Below are positions 38,901 to 49,110 of a DNA stretch of 64,000 nt, in pieces. Under the pieces are notes generated by a model that was not told where the DNA came from, did no database searches, and saw only the letters and a program-made list of their open reading frames with translations. The position numbers and the translations under genes were made by a program. Positions within the stretch are counted from its first letter, which is position 1; each line of letters starts with the position of its first letter. This stretch comes from Chamaecrista fasciculata. Taxonomy: Eukaryota; Streptophyta; Magnoliopsida; Fabales; Fabaceae. The stretch is from positions 1 to 64,000 of the forward strand of contig QANZ01041583.1 in assembly GCA_003254925.1 (NCBI GenBank), in the 5' to 3' direction.

Positions 38901-41900
38901 ACCTACCTTAATATTTAAATTAACTTCATCAAATATTTCATCAGTATTTCCAAGGTTCTGTATAGCTGTATAATGAATGCATAGAGACTCATACCATGTA
39001 AACAATATAAGAGTGACCAAACAAGTTTGCAATAAGTAGACACACTAAAGGGAAAGATACAGAGGCATACATAAGATCATAGATATCATAAATGGATATT
39101 AGGAAAACTGGCGAGAAAAACCATTTATTTTGCGACAGATGGGACACAGAGACAAAACAATTTTTACATAAATCAGACTTGTCAATGAATTCAGCAATTT
39201 TTACATTAATTAAACTTGTAACCTGGCATTTGATATATCACAAGGTGGAAACACATATAGTCAAGCTTGTAAGAAATTAAACAATACTCAGGATATTAAG
39301 CTTTTGCCTCTTGTTATTACCAAAAAAAAAAAAAAACAATACTCAGGATATCATCATTGAGATTCATGATAAAGTACCAAAATGACTTCTGAACATATTT
39401 TGTCCTTTTCTTAATTTGTGGATATTCCTTGTGTATTGATTCATCTGGAAACAAAACCTCAAACTATCTTAAAAGTAGTTCTCTCTTTAGCGTAAAAAGT
39501 GCAATCACCTATGCTCATATCTTTCTTAAGATCCTCATAAATTAAATTGTCAAGGGGAAAGATAAGGGAGGAAACAAAATGCATACCAAGTCGATTGATA
39601 ACAGCGGAAAATGAAGTTATAGCTTGAAACTGATAGACAATAAGGGAAAAGTCTTCAAGGATATGATTAAAAGCAGAGACCGACTGACTGATGACACCAA
39701 TCTCAATTTTTCCAGAAAAGTACATTGGAGCAACAACAGCGGCAGGAAGAATTTGAATGAGATAGCGATAACCTTTGGTGAAGAATTCCAAATTTCTAGA
39801 AGAGATCAGCAATTGCTGCAAAGTAAGAAATATTAAGTTAATCTTTTTTTTTTTATTATTTTAGAATGAGGAGCTTTATTAGAAAGAAAGAAAATTGAAA
39901 GAGAGGAGGATATGGCGGCATCATCCTAAAAGAGAAAAGGCAAAGAAGGGGAAAAGAACAAAGAGAAGAAATAACATGAACTTTAGAAAGTAAGAATGCC
40001 ACCTAATCGTGGAGCATACAAGTCAAGAAGTGATGTAGAACAAAGAGAGAATAAGGGAGAGAATGAGAAATCAGAGGGTGAAGAAACAGAAATAGGGGGA
40101 AGTAGAGAAATTGAGGGAGAAGGGAGAAATAGAGGGAGAATAGAAGAAATGAGGGAGAGACAATAATCTAAATAATATTTTTAATAATGCATGAACTTCC
40201 TTACAAAAAGATAGAAGGGGCTTTATATAGAGAGCCCAAGTCAAAGATAATTTAAAACTAATAAAAATATAACAACTTCCAAGATAATAAAGTAAAGATA
40301 TTTCCTAGATGCTATTACTTCTTATTTCCAAGATAATAAAAGCATAGTTCATTTTCCAATCAAACTCTAATATTCCCTAGGTAGCAATAATTCATTTCTT
40401 CTTGTTGAGAATCATGAATCAATAGTCAATCTTCCTTTATTAAGTTAGTTGGTCAGTATAATTATTAGGTGGTTGAGTAGTTCAACATTTAATGTTCTAG
40501 GTGTTTTCTATGTGTATTTATATGTGAGCAAGCTTCATTGTAATGTATCAATTCAGAATCTAATTCAATGAAATCTAGTTTTAACATGGTATCAGAGCAT
40601 TTTGACCCTGGATGAACTCCACCTTCCATTCCGCCCCTTCTTCCTCAGTCACTGTCTGTTTCATTTTTCATTATCCAACTTCCTTCACTTTTTTGAAAGC
40701 CCACTTTTTCTGATGATTTTTGATTGTCACCGCCGGCCTAGGAAGGTTCAGAGGGTACAGATCGGCGGTTCCCCAAAGTCCGGCGTCGACCGGAGACGCA
40801 CGTGCGTCTCACGCGCCGATTGAATATTTTCGCACGTTCTCACGCGCCGGCGCGTGGAGGCGCGTGGGATACCGCACCGTTCACCGGTTCACTGCGCCGC
40901 CGTCTAATGGCAATTTCCGGCCATTTCCGATCACCACCCGAAGGTTTCAGATGCTCGAGGTGGATTTCGTTGTTTGATGCTCCTTGCTGCACGTTGAGCT
41001 TGAGAGCTTTCTTCTTGCTTGCTGGTTCTAGTTTCATCCTTCTGGATCAGGCCTTAATCGCCGATTTCCAGTTCGTCATTGATGGACAATATTTAAATGA
41101 CCTCTGAGGTTCTACAAAGAGTACAAGCTCTAGATAAAGAGAGCCCCTGAGACTCGGAAAAGAGCACAAGTCATCACTATTTTCATGGCCCCTGAGGTTC
41201 GCAAAAGGAGTACAAGCTCTAGTGATAAAGAGAGCCGCTGAGACTCCAACAAGAACACAAGCCATAACTACTTTTGTCCTACAAATCCATTTTTCGGCCT
41301 TTATTGCCAAAGTCTACCATGCAAGCTGAGAAAGTTCCTATTCTCAGCTTGAGGGGGGATGTTGAGAATCATGAATCAATAGTCAATCTTCCTTTATTAA
41401 GTTAGTTGGTCAGTATAATTATTAGGTGGTTGAGTAGTTCAACATTTAATGTTCTAGGTGTTTTCTATGTGTATTTATATGTGAGCAAGCTTCATTGTAA
41501 TGTATCAATTCAGAATCTAATTCAATGAAATCTAGTTTTAACACTTCTTTCTAGAATATGATTTTTCCAAGGTCTCCATTATTATTGATTCTCCATCATT
41601 CTCCCCTGCTAAAGAGAACTCTCCTCTGGAGAGTAAAAGTGCTGGTATTACTCTAGCAAATGAAGGTGGGACAATTCATCCTTAATATGCCATGTAGCAT
41701 CTGAGTCGGAGAATCCTTTCCAACAAACAAGATAGAGGTAGAGAGAACCATGAGAGGAAATGCCATGGTGAACGCCTAAAGCAACATCAATAGTATCAAC
41801 AAAAAGGGATATAGCTAGAAGAGTGGGTATGGAAGCTTTAGGAAGTTCTTCACCAAAATCATGAGCATGTAACTTTGCAAAAGAGTGTTGAGGATAATAC

Positions 41901-44900
41901 TCAAGAAAATTATAAGTCATGACAGAATCATTTTTGGTAAAAATTTTAAAACATTGATAATCATTAGCAAATGGTTTATTGCACAAAACAAAATGATGTC
42001 TAACCTCCGTATGTAACTCATGAATGGGAGAAGAAATAGGTGTGGCAGATTTTGGAATGGGAGTGTTTGAATGAAAAGATATGGAGTCAAAAGGATGGGT
42101 AGGATGCTCAGTCATGATTTCTTTAATATCATCAGATGGACACTCAATGGGTTTCATAACCTCAATATCTATGGCTTCTTTGTTCACACTAGGCTGATCA
42201 TTTTGAATTAAAATTTTCTTATTAGCATCAAATGGATACTCAAGGGGTTCCACAATATTTGTGATGGTGACCTTTTTGAGATCACTAGGTTTAATGTCCT
42301 GAAATGAGGCATGGTCATCAATTATAATTTCCTTTTCAACATTTGAGGGGCATTCAAGTGGTTCCCTAACATGCCTATCATAAGGGTTTACATAAAATTG
42401 GTGACTTCGTTTCTCACCTCTCGAGAATACCCTATGGCTTAACACATTTGTTGCCTTTAAACTAGCATCCATCCCAACCCGAGTTTGAGCATATTGATTA
42501 ATATCAATACCCATTTGATTACCCAACCGTCTTAAAGCATCCATTACTTCATCACAACGACGGTCAAAATTCTCCCTGAAAGCATGTCGAGCTAACTCAA
42601 GATTGTCCATTTTCTTAGGATAATGGAATGGGCAGAATTCTTCAGCAATGTGGCGAAAGGAATGAAGTTGGGCTCTGATACCAAATTGATGTAGAACAAC
42701 GAGAGAATAAGGGAGAGAATGAGAAATCAGAGGGGGAAGAAACAGAAATAGGGGGAAGTAGAGAAATTGAGGGAGAAGGGAGAAATAGAGGGAGAATAGA
42801 AGAAATGAGGGAGAGACAATAATCTAAATAATATTTTTAATAATGCATGAACTTCCTTACAAAAAGATAGAAGGGGCTTTATATAGAGAGCCCAAGTCAA
42901 AGATAATTTAAAACTAATAAAAATATAACAACTTCCAAGATAATAAAGTAAAGATATTTCCTAGATGCTATTACTTCTTATTTCCAAGATAATAAAAGCA
43001 TAGTTCATTTTCCAGTCAAACTCTAATATTCCCTAGGTAGCAATAATTCATTTCTTCTTTCTAGAATATGATTTTTCCAAGGTCTCCATTATTATTGATT
43101 CTCCATCAAGAAGACTCCTATAGCAAAGCATGAACTGAACACCAAAGGGAAGTAAGAGACAAGACCCTTTCCAATTAGTCATTTGGAGAATTGGAGTAGC
43201 TGATGCATCTAGAAGTTCAAGCATTCCCTTCCAATCAAATACACCAGATCATACCAAAAGTTATTGCCACAAGACATTGACATCTTTATTTTCAAATCAT
43301 GCATGGGAAAATTTTGAAATAAGAAAAACTTATTTCAAAAACCATTTTAAAATTGGATCTCAGCTTAAAAATTATATTTAAAAGAAAATTTTGAAGCTAA
43401 CATGATTCTATTATGGGATAAAATTTTGAAACTTATTTCTCAACAATGTTTAATACAACCTTTTTAAAAGGGTTCTATTAGTTGTGGTATCAGAGCAGTG
43501 AGATTCTTGGAATGGTCAAGAGTAGAATAGAGGGAAGAGTCGAGAATTCAGAGCGTGACTTTGGAAGGATGAGTGATGATGTTATGACCGTGACAGAAGA
43601 CCTAACAAATATGAGAGGGGATTTAGACGTGGGCAACGAGTCAATAATGGATATGAGAGAAGACTAGAGAAAAGTGTTAACTAGGAGGGGTGATAAAGCT
43701 CTAGTGGACAGGGGAGCTACTCCATCAACGCAAGCAAGTGCTTGGTCACAAAATGTGCCTTGTGCCAAGCTAGAGGTGATGACCGAGAAGGACCCAAGTA
43801 ACTATCGGAAGTTGGAGATTCTACTCTTCTCTAGAGAGGATCCCGAAGGGTGGTTATTCAAGGTAGAAAAGTACTTTGCAGTGAATGAAAATCCAGACAG
43901 GGAGAAGCAATTGTTGTGTGCTTTGAAGGAAACACATTGAACTGGTTGCACCCAGTTGGGAGGTGGCTAGAATTCAAACGTGAGCTTCGCCAGCGATTTA
44001 ATGACCCATAGCAGGGGAACAATTATGAAATGCTCATAGTGCTTAGGCAAAACTCCAGCATTGATGAATACAGGGCAAGGTTCGAGTTGTTGGCATTATT
44101 GAAAGACACACCTGAGGGATTGATGATTGGCGCTTTTCATAATGGACTCAAGGAAGAGATAAGGGCTGAACTAAGGATGACAAATGGGCAAGGGCTGGTA
44201 GAACCCATGGAACAAGCTTTAAAAACTAAGGCCCATAACGAAGCTAGACGACTTGTTTGAAGTAATAGATTCACCAAAGAATATGGTCAAAAGAAGAGGA
44301 GCTCTGGATTGAGATTTGAATTACATCCTGAAGAGTTTGTACAAGCTAAAGAGGTCCAAAACTCCAAATATAGAGAAGTGTCCTATAATTTAATAGCCCT
44401 CTTCATATATGGGTTTGTCTTATTTGCATTCGCCATTGGATAGTGGATTTGAGGAAAAAGTATCTTCTTTGTTCATAAAGTTTTAGGTCACTTTCAATTT
44501 CATCTCTCCAAATTTTTTTTCAGCATAAAGTTCATCCTATTCTTTTTATAGTCTCAAATAAATTTGAAAGGTTTACAAAAATTTTCAATATTGTTATAAA
44601 CTTATAATTGCTAATTAAATCAAAATTAACAGTAAAATTTGGACTTTCTCTCCTTAGGTAAACATTGAGGACTGCAAGAGTTGATTCTGCAATGTCTTGG
44701 CAATTTAAGGTTTGCAATGGAAACTGAAAAGGCAAGGCATGTTGGATCCAACATAAATTGCAGTGAAATCTTATACAGAAATGAAAATGAGCAAACTTTC
44801 AAAAACAAAAATCTTACTGTCAGATTTTCAAAAGCACTTCCGAAGCTCTGCAGTAGAAGTTGCATTTCACTTTCTTCACCACCATAGAAAGCAATTGATT

Positions 44901-46700
44901 CAGCATTTTCTCGAACACGCACAAGCCCATAACGAAAATCTGCTTCTTTTTTCTCTTGCAGGAAATTTAAAGTCACCAATCCCTGTTTATAAGAAAAGTC
45001 TAACTCATTAAAATGGCACTATCTTCAAGTTACTTGTATTTTTTGGGCAAGGTTTTGCTGTACATTTCAAACAGTCACTCAAAAAAATAGACACATTACC
45101 CTTCCGAGGAAAGTGCTGATAGCTGTCCCACCAATGGAGTATATGAGAAGGACAACAAAAAGTGGAGGATAGATGCCATGCAAGATGTTACTGAACGAGA
45201 TCAAATCTATAACAGCATTAAAGAGTGTCAGAGAGAATGTGAGGGCTGTGCCACAGAAAGAGCTCAGATCATCAACAATCCGCTGGTCTGGATTATCAAT
45301 GACAGATTGTGATTGAATCTTATAGAAATTCTGATTCTTGAGATAGCGTTCCAAGTAAGAGCTTGTCATCCAAGACCTCCATCTCAAAGAAAGAGTTTCT
45401 CTTGCATAATCTCTTAATACAAAAAACTGCAACATGTTGACATAGAAGGTTAGAAAGTAGAAGCATATTCACTACATACAAGATTGGAAGAATAAGGTAC
45501 AACCCACCAGAAGACACCCAGACAAAAGAAATTTGAAAAAGAAAACAGGACATGGATATCTTTAGTTTATACACTAATTCAAGACATGCATTGGTATGCA
45601 GAACTACATATAACTTGGAGATAGATGTTTATCAAATAAAAAAGCACAAGAGTCTTAGTCTAAGAGCTTTCTGAAAACTACTACTAATCAATTCTTGTTT
45701 AGTTTCATTAATGATCTTTTGGGGCAATAAAATCTTCTTTTACAGAGTACTAAAGACAAGAATCTATTCGTTCCAAAATAAATTACACATTCTAAAGAAG
45801 ATTATCTAATGCAGTATATGAATGCTGTTAGTACCGAAAAGAAATGGACAAAATCACAACTTTTGAGTACTCATAGGGCACATACAGTCCCAAAAAAACA
45901 TTAACAGGCAGTGATTGTTAGTCCCATCCCATGGAGGTTATTTTAACGTGTCTTAGTTCTCTTTTATCTTTTGCTTCCTTCCCATTTCAATGCTGCATAA
46001 GATAAAAAAATGCTCAACGTTCAAAAGAAAAAAAAATCCAAAGCCTAGCAGATACCTAAGAAAGTCCAGCGATGTGCTCACCGGGATTCCTCCAGCAAAA
46101 CCACCCAAGTAGTAAAGTAGCTGCCTCGTGAACTGTTCTTGGTTCTTGCCTTGCATAAATAATTAAATTTAAACCGTTCTTGGTTAGTTATTAGCCACCC
46201 AATTAGGGGAAGAGAATAACAAACAAAATGCCCAAAAAAGGTGGTAACTAAAATACACAACAAAATCCAAAGTAGTAAAACCTACTGGCAAGTGCATTAT
46301 AGAAGTCTCGGCCAAGGAAATTGAATCCGACGCTGATTCCAGTGGTAGCCAAAGTGAGAGCGAAAACAGCGGCGAGCTGTAATCTTGCTTGAAATTTGTC
46401 ATCTGAAGACCAATAAGGGGTCGCAACTTTCCAGAACCTTCGGAGAAGCGTTCGCAGATCAGGACTGTTCTTCTCTGATTCCAATTGCCGCCATTGTTCC
46501 TGCAATTTCAACAGATTTTTCCCAATTTTTGTTAACAGATTATGAATGGGTGAAGCAAGAAGAACACAAGAGAAATATACCTTATTATCTGGATTCGTCG
46601 ACGGCAATGGGGTTGGTGTTGATGATGATGAAGAGGAGGAACCGTTGATGCGGTGGCTCCGATTCCTCCGCCGGCGAGGCCTGCTTGTGCCTACGAGCAT
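35912..46700 (-). CDS. ABCD2: ABC transporter D family member 2 (half-size, probably plastid)
   Basis: Half-size ABC transporter of the ALD/ABCD family, matching the plant ABCD2 type usually predicted to be plastid-targeted; its substrate is not known from sequence. Exons, 5' to 3' on the - strand: 46581-46700, 46286-46499, 46082-46149, 45100-45426, 44818-44982, 39587-39815, 38599-38840, 38200-38509, 37021-37286, 35912-36079. All are GT-AG and in phase, giving 702 residues. The N terminus is Arg- and Ser-rich, transit-peptide-like. Membrane segments lie at about 75-100, 115-140, 195-240 and 315-340; the family loop NPDQRIVDD is at about 179. The nucleotide-binding domain has Walker A GPSGSGKT (458-465), a Q-loop LPQRPYM, a signature LSLGEQQR (612-619), Walker B KLVLLDE (631-637), a D-loop SALD and an H-loop GHR. 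The start is the first ATG; an in-frame stop lies 33 bp upstream. Intron 5 (39816-44817) is full of retroelements, yet the frame is intact. Confidence 0.95.
39297..39335 (+). mobile_element. 39-bp retroposon stub with 16-bp target duplication
   Basis: The 16-mer acaatactcaggatat occurs at 39281-39296 and again at 39336-39351. Between them lie only a 25-base tail ending 'ttgttattacc' and an A run. This is the layout of a severely 5'-truncated SINE or LINE insertion made by target-primed reverse transcription. It lies in intron 6 of ABCD2 (38841-39586) and does not touch splice sites. Confidence 0.8.
39845..40030 (-). mobile_element. 3' part of a poly-A retroelement (LINE-like) in ABCD2 intron 5
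   Basis: Read on the - strand the segment ends 'aataaagctcctcattc', then an A tail (T run 39845-39855), resembling the 3' end of a non-LTR retrotransposon. Its upstream part continues on the other side of the inserted LTR element, at 43114 to about 43260. No RT motif is retained. The family is not identified. Confidence 0.45.
40403..41543 (+). mobile_element. Non-autonomous LTR retrotransposon B with identical LTRs, nested in A
   Basis: The two 184-bp LTRs (40403-40586 and 41360-41543) are identical by eye. They start TGTTGAG and end TTAACA. The 5-bp target duplication cttct is at 40398-40402 and 41544-41548. A primer binding site TGGTATCAGAGCA directly follows the first LTR (40587-40599), and a polypurine tract gaggggggа-type run (41351-41359) directly precedes the second. 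The 773-bp interior begins with a GC-rich leader (40730-40930) and later has a twice-repeated 'gagtacaagctctag' passage. No RT or integrase remains. The PBS and size suggest a TRIM-like or internally deleted Copia derivative. Confidence 0.93.
41648..42610 (-). CDS. Element A ORF: gag-like head with chromodomain-like tail
   Basis: An uninterrupted 320-codon frame starting at a true ATG 61 bp inside the primer binding site. The first ~70 residues are charged and predicted helical ([18 protein letters not shown]), reminiscent of the start of retroelement gag proteins. The middle (about 85-190) is acidic and carries a repeated E-P/x-I/L-E-C/Y-P-x-D pattern (PLECPSN, PLEYPFD, PIECPSD). The last ~25 residues ([15 protein letters not shown]) match the chromodomain-like end of Ty3/Gypsy integrase. 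I infer a gag start fused to an integrase end by a large internal deletion. Protease, RT and the integrase core are absent. No host function is assigned. Confidence 0.7.
   Translation of the reverse strand: MDNLELARHAFRENFDRRCDEVMDALRRLGNQMGIDINQYAQTRVGMDASLKATNVLSHRVFSRGEKRSHQFYVNPYDRHVREPLECPSNVEKEIIIDDHASFQDIKPSDLKKVTITNIVEPLEYPFDANKKILIQNDQPSVNKEAIDIEVMKPIECPSDDIKEIMTEHPTHPFDSISFHSNTPIPKSATPISSPIHELHTEVRHHFVLCNKPFANDYQCFKIFTKNDSVMTYNFLEYYPQHSFAKLHAHDFGEELPKASIPTLLAISLFVDTIDVALGVHHGISSHGSLYLYLVCWKGFSDSDATWHIKDELSHLHLLE
43482..44290 (+). pseudogene. Degenerate Ty3/Gypsy gag fragment
   Basis: A Met-tRNA primer binding site (tggtatcagagc, 43485-43496) is followed by a broken gag frame. One piece (43674-43940) has the retrotransposon-gag hallmark [20 protein letters not shown]; the next (44030-44260) continues with the helical [13 protein letters not shown]...GL segment. 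A frameshift and stop codons separate the pieces. No protease or RT follows. No flanking LTR was identified. It lies in ABCD2 intron 5, on the strand opposite to the gene. Confidence 0.8.
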
Positions 46701-46799
46701 GATGGACGCTTCAGTAGTAATTAGCACTTACACTTAATAAAATCAGACAAATCATGCAGTTAAGTGAAGATGACGAGACGGAAGATTAGTTTCAATTTT

Positions 46800-47235
46800 G
46801 GGTAAATTACACTTTGACAGTGGTGCATGTGGTTTTTACTCTATTTCACTTTGGTACCATGTGGTTTAAAATCTGACACGTTGGTATCCTGTGGTATTCT
46901 CCATTAACATTTTGGTACCTTTTGGAGTTATTTTATAATTTTAATCATAAAAAATTTTGCAAAAATTACATATTGACCCCAAATTTTTTTTAAAGTTTTC
47001 ATTTTAGTCCCTAGATAATATGTATCGAGGGACCTATTTGTAATTTTTTAAAATTTTTTTAGGGTCAATATGTAATTTTTGAAAAAATTTTATAGTTAAA
47101 ATTACAAAATAGCTCCAAAGGGTACCAAAGTGTTAATGGAAAATACCACAGGATACTAAAGTATCAGGTTTTAAACCTTAGGGTACCAAAGTGAAATAGA
47201 GTCAAACCACAGGATACCAAAGTGTAATTTACCCT
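46800..47235. mobile_element. Mutator-like MITE 100 bp upstream of the ABCD2 start codon
   Basis: The termini GGGTAAATTACACTTTG and the exact complement are flanked by ttcaatttt at 46791-46799 and 47236-47244. The arms repeat 'ttggtacc...tgtggttt' units; the centre is the 'aattacatattgacccc' hairpin also seen at 4085. Since ABCD2 is read leftward from 46700, the insertion falls in its promoter or at its transcription start. Confidence 0.87.
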
Positions 47236-47244
47236 TCAATTTTC

Positions 47245-48254
47245 AATCACAAATTTCGTGAAATAGTCATTTTGGTCCTCAAACTTTAGGATCAGTTTTA
47301 TTTTGATTCTACAATTACTTTTTGTTTGTTTTCATCCTCAAATCTTTACATTTATTATTCCCGTTAGTCCAGAATATGATTTCATCTGATTTTTATATTA
47401 TTTTCAATTTGAATAGTTGAGATGAACTATTTTTTATTTTTTTCTCATATGTAAAAGTAAATTATTAAAAAGAGAATGAAAAATTTTATCTTTAAAAAGA
47501 AAAGTTGACTACAAATTTATTTTAATTTTTTATTAAGGAGAAATATTTTTCTTTTTCTCTTTGTCGTCAACTCACTTATTGTGATATATATGTACAAGGA
47601 AAAAATAAGTCAATCTCAGATATCTAAGTTAAAAATAATGACATAAATAATAAAAAAAAAAAGTTACATTTGGACTAATGATGAAAAATGTAAAAATTTA
47701 GGGACTAAAAAATAGTTTTAGAACTAAAATAAAATTGGTCCTATAATTTAAAGACTAAAATGATGTTTTGACGAAATTGTTTTTTGTTAGAAAGAATATG
47801 AAGGGAAAAAATATATTTTATATGATTAAATATAAAAAATATAAGTAAAATTTAATATTAAATAAATTTTGCAATAAAAATATGAAAAAAATCATATAAA
47901 TTTTCTTTTACTTAATTTTCAGTTTTTCACCACCTCACCTTATTTGGCATTCCGACATAAAAAAATTGTAAACTAACTGTCATATTGGAAAAATGCATGT
48001 AATAATTAATTATTTATCATGTTGATAATAATATTTGTAATAAAATATATGAAATTTATCCTTCAAGGTTGTTTGAATCTTGTACAAATCTACAATTCGA
48101 CTCTATAATATATTTTAATCTCTCCAAATAATGTTTTAAAGATTAACATTTAAGGATTAAAAAATAAAATATATTAATTTCACATTCTTTTAAAAGAATA
48201 AAATATATAAATTAAATTCTAAAATATTTAGTGATCAAACTGTATATTTTTTAA

Positions 48255-48290
<36 letters not shown>

Positions 48291-49100
48291 ATAACTTACT
48301 ATTAAAAACCAAATATAAAAATAAATAAATGTAAATGCTTTCCTTATTGATTTAACAATTTTTTGTTTAAAAAAAAATATACTTCATTTGGCTAATTTGC
48401 AGTGTCTAAATTTTTTAAAATATCGTCCAATTCCTTAACATATATAGCAAAATTTTCATTTTATTAAGATATAATTGAGTAAATAGACATCTGATTAATT
48501 ACTGAAATTGTTTTCCCATTTAAAAATAAAAAATTAAATTATACAAACACCCCTAAACCTAAGTTTTTTTTTTGTTTTTTTATTGGGGACACATAACATT
48601 TTTAAATTTTAAAACTCTGACAACATTTTCTGAATTTTTAGTTTTATTCACTGAGATATCTTTTGTTAATATTTTATTAATTTTTTTTTGTTAAATGCCA
48701 TATCAACTTATTTAAGTAAAACTGTAAAAGTTTTTTTTTTTTTGGTGAGTTGTAAAAGTATTTTTGTTTTGGTACATATTAAGTAAAAGTATTTAAGTAA
48801 CTTTATTCCAAACATGTAACATTTGACCAAAATAAAAAATGTAACATTAGGCTATGATCTTCTACCATGCTTTTTTTTTTTTCAAGTTGTTCTCGTTGTC
48901 CAAGAATGTGAACCATGGTTCAGATTTGATGGTCCACATTAAACCACATGCCCATCATCATTTTTTCTACATTTTCGACTTCATTCATTGCTAGCGTTTT
49001 TTCACTTTAGGGCTTTTGTTCTTCTCGTCGATTTTGGGCACAAAATCTCGAGAGATTGGGAAGAGGAAGAGAAGGAAGATTGAGAGACTAGTGACCGACC
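47245..49100. other. AT-rich intergenic stretch
   Basis: No gene recognised. A diverged fold-back pair ('cattttggtcctcaaactttagg' at 47270 and its complement at about 47745) suggests one more old element at 47265-47775. A (TA)n(GT)n microsatellite is at 48261-48292. Confidence 0.4.
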
Positions 49101-49110
49101 TCGACTACGA

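Larger units (their letters stand above)
40031..43108 (-). mobile_element. Non-autonomous LTR retrotransposon A with a single ORF
   Basis: Its LTRs are 422 bp: the 3' LTR at 40031-41598 (split by element B) and the 5' LTR at 42687-43108, differing at only about three positions. Both sides carry the 5-bp target duplication agaag (40026-40030 and 43109-43113). The LTRs start TG and end CA. A primer binding site for initiator Met-tRNA (TGGTATCAGAGCC) is at 42671-42683, and a purine tract (CAGGGGAGAA on the - strand) at 41599-41608. The internal region is only about 1.1 kb and lacks protease, RT, RNase H and an integrase core, so it depends on another element. It is inserted within the LINE-like segment in ABCD2 intron 5. 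Confidence 0.92.

Noticed and set aside
46701..46727. Nine extra N-terminal codons for ABCD2
   Set aside because: That extension begins at GTG, not ATG. The first ATG is at 46700, and an in-frame stop precedes the extension.
48261..48292. (TA)n(GT)n tract as a regulatory Z-DNA site
   Set aside because: A simple microsatellite in a non-genic stretch; nothing else supports a function.
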